12,106 nucleotides of DNA, from assembly GCA_947460165.1 (NCBI GenBank), contig CANHKH010000056.1, positions 1-12,106 of the forward strand, in the 5' to 3' direction. This document shows positions 1 through 6,677 of this stretch, one piece after another; position 1 is the stretch's first letter; every line of letters begins with the position of its first letter. The stretch is from Comamonadaceae bacterium. Lineage in GTDB: Bacteria > Pseudomonadota > Gammaproteobacteria > Burkholderiales > Burkholderiaceae_C. The notes beneath the pieces are model-generated. The model had not been told where the DNA came from and ran no database searches. It worked only from the letters and a program-made list of their open reading frames with translations. The position numbers and the translations under genes were made by a program.

Positions 1-882
1 CTGTGGCTGGGCCTGGTGGGCGTGGCGATTTTCTCGGTCACCCTGCCCTTGACGCGGCTGGCCGTGGGCACGCCCGAAGCGCCGCTGATGTCGGGCGTGT
101 TCATGGCGCTGGCGCGCGCGGCAGGCGCCGGCGGGCTGTCGGTGCTTTACCTGCTGTGGGTGCGCGCGCCTTGGCCGGCCCGGCAAGACCTGCAAGCGCT
201 GGCCGTGGTTGCCCTGGGCGCGGTGTTTGGCTTTCCGCTGCTGACCTCGGTGGCCATGCGCCATGTGGAGGCCGTGCACGCCAGTGTGATGGCGGGCCTC
301 TTGCCCCTGGTCACCGCGGCCGTGGCCGCCTGGCTGCTCCGACAGCGGCACCGCCCGGCGTTTTGGGCCTGCGCCCTGCTGGGCAGCGCGCTGGTGGTGG
401 GCTACGCCATGCTGCGCTCACCGGTGCCGGGGCTGAGCCTGCAAGCGGCCGACGTGCTGCTGATGCTGGGCATGGCCAGCGCGGCCGTGGCCTATGCCTG
501 GGGGGCCCGCCTGGCCGGGCGCATGCCGCCCGAGCAGGTGATCTGCTGGGCGCTGCTGATCTCGCTGCCGGTGAGCGTGCCTGGCACTTGGCTGAGCTGG
601 CCCACGCAAGCCGTGGGCGCCGTGCCCTGGTTGGCGTTGGGCTATGTGAGCGTGTTTTCCATGTGGCTGGGCTTTTTCGCCTGGTACCGGGGCCTGGCGC
701 TGGGCGGCACGGTGCGGGTCAGCCAGGTGCAGCTGCTGCAGCCCTTCATGTCCTTGCTGGTGGCTGTGCCCTTGCTCGGCGAGCGCCTCGACGGGCTGAC
801 CCTGGTTTTTGCGGCCGCTGTCTTGGCCACCGTGCTGGTGGGCCGCAAGCTCGCGTCCCTCCCCGAAAAGACATCCCCATGA
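1..882 (+). CDS. EamA/DMT-family membrane transporter, 5'-truncated
   Basis: Inner-membrane transporter of the drug/metabolite (EamA, RhaT-like) superfamily, which usually exports amino acids, metabolites or toxic compounds; the substrate cannot be read from sequence. The frame is open from base 1, and the first residues (LWLGLVGVAIFS) already form the first membrane helix, so only a few N-terminal residues lie outside the window. About nine to ten hydrophobic segments follow in two homologous halves (visible residues about 1-135 and 150-285). The first half contains the typical LPLTRLAVG loop after helix 1; the second ends in PLLGERLDG, typical of the last EamA repeat, then a short basic tail. 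The 294 visible codons fit the usual 290-300 residues. A GTG at 16 is an internal codon rather than the likely start. The stop overlaps the cupin start as ATGA, implying co-transcription and coupling. Family call is firm; substrate unknown. Confidence 0.88.
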   Translation: MWLGLVGVAIFSVTLPLTRLAVGTPEAPLMSGVFMALARAAGAGGLSVLYLLWVRAPWPARQDLQALAVVALGAVFGFPLLTSVAMRHVEAVHASVMAGLLPLVTAAVAAWLLRQRHRPAFWACALLGSALVVGYAMLRSPVPGLSLQAADVLLMLGMASAAVAYAWGARLAGRMPPEQVICWALLISLPVSVPGTWLSWPTQAVGAVPWLALGYVSVFSMWLGFFAWYRGLALGGTVRVSQVQLLQPFMSLLVAVPLLGERLDGLTLVFAAAVLATVLVGRKLASLPEKTSP

Positions 883-1229
883 AAGCCTCGCTGGCCCAAG
901 CCTTGGCGCGCCTGCCGGGCGCGCCCACAGCCGCCTACCCCGAGGGCCTGCCCTTTGCCACCCAGATGGCGGGCGGCAGCATGAGCGTGGAGATCTACGC
1001 CCCCGGCAGCAACGCCGACGGGCAAGACCGCCAGCAGCCGCATGCGCAAGATGAGCTGTACTTTGTGCAGCGCGGGCACGGCGAGCTGGTGATTGGAGGC
1101 CAACGCTTTGCAGCCGAGCCGGGCGATGCGTTTTTTGTGGCCGCCGGCACCGAACACCGCTTTGAAAATTTCACGGCGGACTTTGCCACCTGGGTGGTGT
1201 TTTATGGCCCGCCAGGCGGGGAAAGTTAA
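879..1229 (+). CDS. small single-domain cupin protein
   Basis: A 116-residue one-domain cupin. The cupin motif 1 region carries His55 and Glu59 in PHAQDELYFV followed by the conserved Gly of the turn; motif 2 has GDAFFVAAGTEHRF with His93. Canonical cupins bind a metal through two His and one Glu in motif 1 plus one His in motif 2. Here the first motif-1 His is replaced by Gln (Q53 or nearby), leaving His55, Glu59 and His93, so metal binding is plausible but not certain. The start at 879 is chosen because it overlaps the transporter stop (ATGA) and gives a full-length domain; the same frame runs open upstream only by chance. PhzF follows after 3 nt. Such small cupins act as isomerases, dioxygenases, lyases or sensors; the specific role cannot be told. 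Partnership with the PhzF protein is an inference from spacing. Confidence 0.88.
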   Translation: MKASLAQALARLPGAPTAAYPEGLPFATQMAGGSMSVEIYAPGSNADGQDRQQPHAQDELYFVQRGHGELVIGGQRFAAEPGDAFFVAAGTEHRFENFTADFATWVVFYGPPGGES

Positions 1230-1232
1230 ACC

Positions 1233-2132
1233 ATGCGTGCTTTCAAACAAGTCGATGTGTTCACCCCCCAGCCCGGTCTGGGCAATGCGCTGGCCGTGGT
1301 GCTTGAAGGCGCGGGCCTGAGCGACGAGGCCATGCAGCGCTTTGCGCGCTGGACCCAGTTGTCAGAAACCACTTTTTTGTTGCCGCCCACCTCTCTAGGT
1401 GCCGACTACCGGGTGCGCATCTTCACGCCGGGGGGCGAGTTGCCTTTTGCGGGCCACCCCACGCTGGGCAGCTGCCACGCCTGGCTGGAAGCGGGCGGCC
1501 AGCCGCAGGGCGAATTCATCGTGCAGGAATGCGCGGTGGGGCTGGTGCGCATTCGGCGTGAAGGCCAGCGCCTGGCCTTTGCGGCACCGGCGATGGCACG
1601 CAGCGCCATCGCGCCTGAACTGCTGCAAGACATCATGGCCGCTTTGGGCGTGAGCGCCGCGCAAGTGCGGGCCTCGCAGCGCCTGGACAACGGCCCTGTG
1701 TGGCACGGTGTGCTGCTCGATGCCCCCGAGACCGTGCTGGCGCTGCGGCCAGACTTTGCGCGCCTGGCCGAATTGAAAGTCAAGGTGGGCATTGCCGCGC
1801 CCTACGCGCCCAGCGTCGCAGCGCCTTTGATCTTGCGCCGCAACCGGGAAGCCCGTGCCTTTGCAAGATCGCAAGCCCCTGCCCAAGCCGATCTGGAGGT
1901 GCGCGCCTTTGTGCCCGATGTGGGCGTGCCCGAAGACCCGGTGACCGGCAGCTTGAACGCCAGCTTGGCGCAGTGGTTGATGGCCGACGGCCTGATGCCC
2001 GGCGACTACCTGGCCGCGCAAGGCGCCTGCCTGGGGCGCGCCGGCCAAGTGCACTTGGCGTGCGACGCGCAGGGCCAGGTGTGGGTGGGCGGGGAGTCGG
2101 TGACGTGCATTGACGGACAGCTGCATTGGTGA
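1233..2132 (+). CDS. PhzF family phenazine-biosynthesis-like isomerase/epimerase
   Basis: A 299-residue cytoplasmic protein of the PhzF/YddE (diaminopimelate-epimerase-fold) family. It begins with the family-typical KQVDVFTPQPGLGNALAVV. The catalytic acid Glu45 of PhzF is conserved at exactly position 45, in LSETTFLLP. Further family motifs are FTPGGELPFAGHPTLG in the N-terminal half and EDPVTGSLNASLA in the C-terminal half, and the length is normal for the family. PhzF itself isomerises a dihydro-hydroxyanthranilate in phenazine synthesis, but most members outside phenazine clusters have unknown substrates, and no other phz gene is visible here. A purine-rich Shine-Dalgarno (GGGGA, 1218-1222) lies about 10 nt before the ATG. 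It sits 3 nt after the cupin stop, so the transporter, cupin and PhzF gene probably form one operon. Family call firm; substrate unknown. Confidence 0.93.
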   Translation: MRAFKQVDVFTPQPGLGNALAVVLEGAGLSDEAMQRFARWTQLSETTFLLPPTSLGADYRVRIFTPGGELPFAGHPTLGSCHAWLEAGGQPQGEFIVQECAVGLVRIRREGQRLAFAAPAMARSAIAPELLQDIMAALGVSAAQVRASQRLDNGPVWHGVLLDAPETVLALRPDFARLAELKVKVGIAAPYAPSVAAPLILRRNREARAFARSQAPAQADLEVRAFVPDVGVPEDPVTGSLNASLAQWLMADGLMPGDYLAAQGACLGRAGQVHLACDAQGQVWVGGESVTCIDGQLHW

Positions 2133-2146
2133 GTGCTTGAGGCCTT

Positions 2147-2191
2147 CATGAGTGGGTCGGCGACGGATATTGACCAGCAACTCATGGGTCA
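2147..2191 (+). other. candidate stem-loop in the phzF-phosphatase spacer
   Basis: CATGAGT (2147-2153) pairs perfectly with ACTCATG (2180-2186), and inside it GGTC (2155-2158) pairs with GACC (2172-2175), giving an imperfect 11-bp stem. TGACC (2171-2175) could instead pair with GGTCA (2187-2191). No T-run follows, so it is not a classical terminator. It lies in the 115-bp spacer between the PhzF gene and the phosphatase gene, and its function is unknown. Confidence 0.3.
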
Positions 2192-2247
2192 GCTTGCTGG
2201 GGCAGCGGTCACAGCCGCGACCTCGGCGCCAGGACCGGCCACAGACA

Positions 2248-2925
2248 ATGCATGCCATGGGATCTCTTTACCTTGTGCGCCACGGCCAGGCCTCGTTTGG
2301 CGCCGACAACTACGACCAGCTCAGCGCCTTGGGCGAGCGCCAGGCGCGGCGCTTGGGCGAGTATTTCGCAGGCCATCAACACCGTTTTGAAGCCAGCTAC
2401 ACCGGCACGCTGCAGCGACAAATTCAAACCCACGCGGGGATTGCGCAAGGCCTGGGCCAGCCGCTGGCGGCCCAGGCCCTGCCCAGCCTGAACGAATACG
2501 ACAGCCTGGCGCTGATCGCCACCGTGCACCCTGAGCCCTTGCTCAAACCCACCACCCCCGAGATGTATCGCCACCACTTTCGCCTGCTGCGACTGGCCCT
2601 GCAAGCCTGGATGGCCGGCCGCGTGCAGCCCGTGGGCATGCCCAGCTACGCCGACTGGGTGGCCGGCATACGCGGCGTGCTGGACAGTGTGCGCGAGCAA
2701 CACACGGGCGCCGTGCTGCTGGTCTCCAGCGGCGGGCCGATTGCCACCGCCGTGGGCCAGGTGCTGGGCTTGAGCCCTGAGGCCACGATTGAATTGAACC
2801 TGCGCATCAGGAACGCCTCGGTCACGCAATTCGAGTTCAATCCCAAGCGACACACGCTGCTGACCTACAACACGCTGGCGCACTTGGAGGGGCCGGCGTA
2901 CGCGGATTGGGTGACTTACGCCTGA
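2248..2925 (+). CDS. histidine phosphatase superfamily protein (RHGQASFG subgroup)
   Basis: A 225-residue cytoplasmic protein of the histidine phosphatase (phosphoglycerate-mutase-like) superfamily. The N-terminal LYLVRHGQASFG motif holds the phospho-accepting His12 and Arg11; YDQLSALGERQARRLGEY follows as in relatives. A conserved LNEYD segment and an RHTLLTYN-type C-terminus are also seen. At the place of the usual second catalytic His (SHGG) the sequence reads SSGGPIA, with Ser161. From memory a proteobacterial subgroup with RHGQASFG and TSGG shows the same change, so it is probably a clade trait, but it raises doubt about ordinary phosphatase chemistry. Substrate unknown. The start at 2248 is preferred because an AGGA (2231-2234) precedes it; ATG 2257 (MGSLYLVRHG) is an equally plausible start, while the open frame back to GTG 2152 encodes low-complexity, Arg-rich sequence and is unlikely. 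Confidence 0.87.
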   Translation: MHAMGSLYLVRHGQASFGADNYDQLSALGERQARRLGEYFAGHQHRFEASYTGTLQRQIQTHAGIAQGLGQPLAAQALPSLNEYDSLALIATVHPEPLLKPTTPEMYRHHFRLLRLALQAWMAGRVQPVGMPSYADWVAGIRGVLDSVREQHTGAVLLVSSGGPIATAVGQVLGLSPEATIELNLRIRNASVTQFEFNPKRHTLLTYNTLAHLEGPAYADWVTYA

Positions 2926-2964
2926 AGGCTGATTTTTTAGGACGCATTGCCCTGCCCCGAATTC

Positions 2965-3068
2965 CTCCCTCCCCCTCTGGGGGAGGGTCGGGGTGGGGGT
3001 ATCGCGAAGCACCACCTTTGCTTAAGCGCATGCAACTCCCCAACCCTCTCCCCAAAGGAGCGAGGGAG
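2965..3068. repeat. inverted pair of G/C-rich hairpin repeats (REPIN-like)
   Basis: Two diverged copies of one short unit stand in inverted orientation. The left unit (2965-3000) begins CTCCCT and contains a perfect 9-bp hairpin: CCCTCCCCC (2967-2975), loop TCT, GGGGGAGGG (2979-2987), then a TCGGGGTGGGGG tail. The right unit (about 3034-3068), read on the - strand, begins CTCCCTCGCTCC, continues TTTGGGGAGAGGG and ends TTGGGGAG, so it aligns along most of its length with the left one. This is the REPIN layout (two REP units facing each other). It lies between the convergent phosphatase and creatininase genes, where such structures often serve as mRNA 3' ends; no T-run supports a classical intrinsic terminator. 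No RAYT transposase is in the window. Confidence 0.65.
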
Positions 3069-3081
3069 CAGGACTCCAAAC

Positions 3082-3891
3082 TCAAGCAGTCAGCGGCGGC
3101 AAGTCGCAGGCCTCGGCCAGCAACTGCGCCAACACCCGCCCGCTGGCTTGCAGCACCGCCCGGCCTTTGTCGGCCGTGGCGGCGGCTGCGTGGCCGGCGG
3201 CGCCCAGGGGGTGAAGGTCTTGCACGGCCCAGGCGAGTTTGGCGCTTTGGCCGTCGCCCAACACGGGATAGCGCTGAGCGCGCTGCTGGCTGCTGGAGGC
3301 AAAGTCCTGCGCTTGGGCCATGTCCACGCGCTCGGGGTGCAGTGCCAACATCATGGAGGTTTCAATGTCGCCGCCATGGGCGCCAAAACGGTGCTCTTCA
3401 GGCGGGAACAGGGCCTGTACTTCGGCGGGCAGCTTGAGGCTGTAGGTGTGCACCAGCAGCACCGTGAGTCCGCAGCGCGCTCGCAGCTCGCGCCCGACGA
3501 TGTCCATGGTCGAAGCATTGCCGCCGTGCGAATTGAGCAGCACCAGCTTTTTCATCCCCGCACGCGCCACGCCTTGACCCAGGTTGATCCAGCTTTGAAT
3601 CAGGGCAGCGCTGTCCAGCGTGAGGGTGCCGGCAAAGCTGTCGTGTTCCATGCTGCGGCCCACGGTTTGGGTGGGCAGCAGCAGCACGGGCAGCTCGGCC
3701 GCCAGGTGCGGCAAGGCATGGGCGATCACGCCTTCCAGCAGGTCGACATCCACGCTCAGTGGCAGGTGGGGCCCGTGCTGTTCGGTGGCCGCCAGCGGCA
3801 GCACCGCCACCGTGCGGGCAGGGTCCAGACGCGCAAAGTCTGGGCTTTTGAGATGGGACCAGTGGCGGGGCAGAGTTGAAGATGTGGTCAT
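3082..3891 (-). CDS. creatininase family amidohydrolase
   Basis: A 269-residue cytoplasmic metal-dependent amidohydrolase of the creatininase family (creatininase, MftE-type peptidases and FAPy-deformylase-type enzymes). The metal ligands of creatininase are all present with matching spacing: Glu37, His39 and Asp48 in ATEQHGPHLPLSVD, His122 in LNSHGGN, and Glu177 in GAHGGDIETS. Length is typical (about 240-270). The start at 3891 (MTTSSTLPRHW) is the first Met close to the conserved domain; the open frame extends back to 4092 but that part overlaps the upstream gene and looks non-coding. No clear Shine-Dalgarno is seen (TTTTTGCCACC before ATG). It lies 40 nt after the radical SAM gene on the same strand, so the two are probably co-transcribed. 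Substrate is not predictable: true creatininase is unlikely to be distinguishable from relatives by these residues alone. Confidence 0.9.
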   Translation of the reverse strand: MTTSSTLPRHWSHLKSPDFARLDPARTVAVLPLAATEQHGPHLPLSVDVDLLEGVIAHALPHLAAELPVLLLPTQTVGRSMEHDSFAGTLTLDSAALIQSWINLGQGVARAGMKKLVLLNSHGGNASTMDIVGRELRARCGLTVLLVHTYSLKLPAEVQALFPPEEHRFGAHGGDIETSMMLALHPERVDMAQAQDFASSSQQRAQRYPVLGDGQSAKLAWAVQDLHPLGAAGHAAAATADKGRAVLQASGRVLAQLLAEACDLPPLTA

Positions 3892-3931
3892 GGTGGCAAA
3901 AAGTAAATGCAGGCAAGTATGGCGCGGCCCC

Positions 3932-5563
3932 TCAAGCGGCTGCGGCGGCTTGTTGAATTTGCTCGCGCAGGGTCTGCTGCGCATGGCGGGCCTGGCGCTC
4001 GGCGCGAGGAGCGCTGAGAGCCTGCCCGGCATGAGCGGCCTGTGGAGTTCCTTCCAGCAGTGCCGCCAGGCAGCGCGGTTTGGCGCGGGCACCGCTGGCC
4101 AGGTAGTCGGACAGCAGGGCTGGGCGCACCACGTCGGCGTTCAGCCCCCGCACGGTCGTGAGGTGCTCAAACAGCAGATCCACCAGTTTTTCATGCGCGA
4201 ACTCGTGCGTTTTGCCGGTGGTCTGCCACAGCCACACCGTCCATTGCATGAAGGCGGCAAAGGCCGAGGGGCCGGCCAGCAGCAGTTGCAGGCTTTGGGC
4301 AAAGCGGCCCGAGTTGGCCACCAGGTCCCAATAGCGCGCCAAACGCTGCATGTGTTGCACGGTGGCAAAGTCAACCGTGCTGTTTTGTAAAATACTGTAA
4401 GGCGGCTCGGGGTCAAACACCATGGCAAAAGCTTGGGTATGTCTGGCTATGGGCGCGCCGCGCAGGCGCTTTAAGATGCCCAGCTGAATCTCATGCGGCC
4501 CCAAGCCGACCAAGCGGTCAAAGCCCTGGGCAAAGCTGTCCAGCGTCTCGCCGGGCAAGCCAAAAATCAAATCGGCATGCACATGGGCGTGGCTTTGGCT
4601 GACCAACCAGCGCAAGTTGTCAGCGGTTTTGTCGTTGTCTTGCTGGCGCGAGATGCGCTGCTGCACCTCGGGGTTGAAGCTTTGGATGCCGACTTCAAAC
4701 TGCAGCGAGCCCGCCGGGAATTGGGCAATCAAGGCCTTGAGCCGGTCGGGCAGGTTGTCGGGCACCACCTCAAAATGCACAAACAAGTCGGAGCGCTCGG
4801 GCAGCGTGCCTTCTGTCGTGCGCATGCGGTCTAAAAAGAACTGCAAGATGCGCGTGGAATGTTCAAGCCTGAGGTTGAAGGTGCGGTCCACAAACTTGAA
4901 GTGCCGCGCCCCCCGCGCATGCAGCTGCGCCAGCTCGCCCATGAAGCGGTCCAGCTCAAAAGCCCAGGCGGTTTTGTCCAGCGCGCTCAGGCAAAACTCG
5001 CACTTGAAGGGGCAACCGCGCGAGGCCTCCACGTACAAAAGGCGCTGCGCCAGGTCAGGGTCGCTGTACTCGGCGTAGGGCAGGGCCAGCTCGTCCAGCG
5101 GCGGCTGCTCGCCCGCAATCACCTTCATGAGCGGAGCCGGGCCGTCCAACAAGGCGCGGCACAGCTTGGGAAAGCTCACATCGCCCCAGCCTGTGATGAC
5201 GTGGTCGGCCAAGCGGGCCAACTCTTGCTGCTCCAGCTCGTGGCTGACCTCCGGGCCGCCCAGCACCAGCTTGATGTCGGGGCGCAGGGCCTTGAGCAGT
5301 CGCAGCAGCTGCAGCGTGGGCGCCGCGTTCCAGATGTACACGCCCAGGCCAATAACTTCCGGGTTCAAGGCCAGCAGGTCTTCGGCGATGTGCGCTGGTT
5401 TTTGCGCGATCACGTACTCGCGCAACAAGGTTTGCTGCCGCAATCCAGGGCGGCCGTGCTTGTCCATGTTGGCCAGCAGGCAGCGCAGGCCCAAGGAGGC
5501 ATGGATGTACTTGGCATTGAGCGTGGCCAGCACAATGCGCGGCGCGGTGGGGGAGTGCAACAT
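3932..5563 (-). CDS. cobalamin-binding-domain radical SAM protein (DUF4080-type)
   Basis: A 543-residue cytoplasmic B12-binding-domain radical SAM protein. Domain order: an N-terminal Rossmann-like B12-binding region (about residues 8-140, with RIVLATLNAKYIHASLG and LVLGGPEVS), a radical SAM core (about 175-400) with the iron-sulfur motif C184-P-F-K-C188-E-F-C191 in SRGCPFKCEFC, and a C-terminal DUF4080-like region (about 400-510), ending in an Ala/Gln-rich helical tail. VDRTFNLR and GLPGET in the core are typical of the family. The canonical Asp-x-His-x-x-Gly cobalamin motif is absent after the first strand, where the sequence is NAKYIHASLG; this is usual in many cobalamin radical SAM enzymes. 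Reaction unknown (methylation is common in the class, but this subgroup is uncharacterised as far as I recall). Start at 5563 gives the intact N-terminal domain; the divergent exported-protein gene begins 109 bp away. The creatininase gene follows in the same transcript. Confidence 0.9.
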   Translation of the reverse strand: MLHSPTAPRIVLATLNAKYIHASLGLRCLLANMDKHGRPGLRQQTLLREYVIAQKPAHIAEDLLALNPEVIGLGVYIWNAAPTLQLLRLLKALRPDIKLVLGGPEVSHELEQQELARLADHVITGWGDVSFPKLCRALLDGPAPLMKVIAGEQPPLDELALPYAEYSDPDLAQRLLYVEASRGCPFKCEFCLSALDKTAWAFELDRFMGELAQLHARGARHFKFVDRTFNLRLEHSTRILQFFLDRMRTTEGTLPERSDLFVHFEVVPDNLPDRLKALIAQFPAGSLQFEVGIQSFNPEVQQRISRQQDNDKTADNLRWLVSQSHAHVHADLIFGLPGETLDSFAQGFDRLVGLGPHEIQLGILKRLRGAPIARHTQAFAMVFDPEPPYSILQNSTVDFATVQHMQRLARYWDLVANSGRFAQSLQLLLAGPSAFAAFMQWTVWLWQTTGKTHEFAHEKLVDLLFEHLTTVRGLNADVVRPALLSDYLASGARAKPRCLAALLEGTPQAAHAGQALSAPRAERQARHAQQTLREQIQQAAAAA

Positions 5564-5672
5564 GGACAGATTATTCCCAAGCCTGGGTCAAGTTGGCCCA
5601 ACACCAGAAAAACTGTGGCTGCTTGAAGGCCAAGATGCGCATAAACTGCCTCACAAAGCGACAATCACTGCC

Positions 5673-6548
5673 ATGACCTTTTTGCTGCAACGATCACTTT
5701 GGACAGGCCTGTCTGGGCTGCTGGCCCTGAGTTTGACCGCTCATGCGCAGCCCGTGGAGCCTGCGCAGACGCCAAACGCCACCACCAGCGAGCCGTCGGC
5801 TTCAGCCAGCCAAGGACTGAGCGCCGCCGGCCCCTTTTGGCAATGGTCCACCAGCGCAGGGTTTAACCACTACCGCGAGCCCAGCGTCGGCATGCGTGTG
5901 CGCGGACCCGAGTTGGGTCTTCATTTGCGCGTCAGGGATGTGCCCCACTGGCCGCGCTGGCAGGCCGAGGGCGATGTGCTGGGCAGCCTGCAGCGCTACG
6001 ACAGCCCCAGCGGTCGGCTGGACAAGGTAGAAAACCTGGAATCACGCTGGCGCTTGCTCTATCAAGCCTGGCCAGAAGGTGCGCAAGGTCTTTTTGTTGG
6101 TCCAGCGGTGCACACCCTCTACAACGATTTGCGTGGTATCACCAACCTGGGTGCGGCGGGCTACCAGCGAGAAAGCCTGGGGCTGTGGCTGGCACTGCAG
6201 TGGCGTCAGCCGCTGAGCTCTGACGGCGCGCTGTCGGCGCTGTCCGGCCTGCAGCTCGATGCGGGCCGACTGATTCGCGCACGCCACCATTCCTATTTGT
6301 CGCAGGCGGTGCGCAACTACCCAGACATTGGCAACACCCAACGCCATGGTTTTTACGTTCAGGCGCAACTGGGCTTCAAAGCCCATGCCCTGCTGCTGCA
6401 ACCGTTTGTGCGCTTTACGCAGCTCGAAGACTCTGAATCCACGACAGTACCGTTCAACGGTCGCACCGCGAGCGGCAGCCTGACAGGCATTGAGCCGGCC
6501 AACCAGCGCTGGCAAATTGGTCTGCAAGTGACTTGGCCCGAGCGCTGA
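5673..6548 (+). CDS. exported hypothetical protein, probable outer-membrane beta-barrel
   Basis: A 291-residue protein I do not recognise by name. Residues 1-25 form a clear Sec signal peptide (MTFLLQRSLWTGL, hydrophobic core, AHA|QP cleavage after Ala25), followed by a Pro/Ser/Thr/Ala-rich linker (about 26-50). The rest alternates polar and aromatic/hydrophobic residues in strand-length stretches (for example FWQWSTSAGFNHYREP, LGLHLRVRD, RHGFYVQAQLGF, LLLQPFVRF), with many Gly, Tyr and Trp residues, and ends in WQIGLQVTWPER, like a terminal strand although the last residue is not Phe. This fits an outer-membrane beta-barrel of about 10-12 strands. No cysteine or catalytic motif stands out. 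The Met at 5673 is chosen because the signal peptide starts there; the frame is open upstream by chance over the antisense of the radical SAM gene. Divergent from that gene; DsbD follows 129 bp later. Confidence 0.8.
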   Translation: MTFLLQRSLWTGLSGLLALSLTAHAQPVEPAQTPNATTSEPSASASQGLSAAGPFWQWSTSAGFNHYREPSVGMRVRGPELGLHLRVRDVPHWPRWQAEGDVLGSLQRYDSPSGRLDKVENLESRWRLLYQAWPEGAQGLFVGPAVHTLYNDLRGITNLGAAGYQRESLGLWLALQWRQPLSSDGALSALSGLQLDAGRLIRARHHSYLSQAVRNYPDIGNTQRHGFYVQAQLGFKAHALLLQPFVRFTQLEDSESTTVPFNGRTASGSLTGIEPANQRWQIGLQVTWPER

Positions 6549-6571
6549 TCCAGCTGCCCCCATCCCATTGA

Positions 6572-6591
6572 TGCCCTGGCTGCAAAGGGCA
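6572..6591 (+). other. short stem-loop after the exported-protein gene
   Basis: TGCCCT (6572-6577) pairs with AGGGCA (6586-6591) around an 8-nt loop, and a further TGA/TCA pairing extends it past one bulged base. It lies 24 nt after the stop of the exported-protein gene. No T-run follows, so it is at best a weak terminator or RNA 3'-end structure. Confidence 0.3.
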
Positions 6592-6603
6592 ATCACCCCG
6601 CCG

Positions 6604-6609
6604 TATGAT
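6604..6609 (+). promoter_or_regulatory. candidate -10 element for the dsbD-like gene
   Basis: TATGAT matches five of six positions of the sigma-70 -10 consensus and lies 69 bp before the DsbD start. The -35 position at 17 bp spacing (6581-6586, TGCAAA) matches only three of six, so this is a weak candidate that would give a leader of about 60 nt. Confidence 0.25.
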
Positions 6610-6677
6610 GCCCCTCGCATGGTCAGCGCTGGGTGCCGTTCGCCCCATTTTTGCCAGCGCGCCTCGACTGCAAGCCC

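Noticed and set aside
2133..2390. Small 85-codon + strand frame between the PhzF gene and the phosphatase gene
   Set aside because: It overlaps the conserved N-terminus of the phosphatase in another frame and has no recognisable features.
2947..3879. 310-codon + strand frame opposite the creatininase gene
   Set aside because: The - strand protein has all metal ligands of its family; the + frame is low-complexity and runs through the hairpin repeats.
3892..3931. RiPP precursor peptide between the radical SAM and creatininase genes
   Set aside because: The gap is only 40 nt and no short Cys- or core-like peptide is seen there or elsewhere next to the pair.
4859..5626. Long + strand frames opposite the radical SAM gene, including an extension of the exported protein back to 5127
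   Set aside because: Antisense to a protein with an intact CxxxCxxC motif; the signal peptide at 5673 marks the true start of the exported protein.
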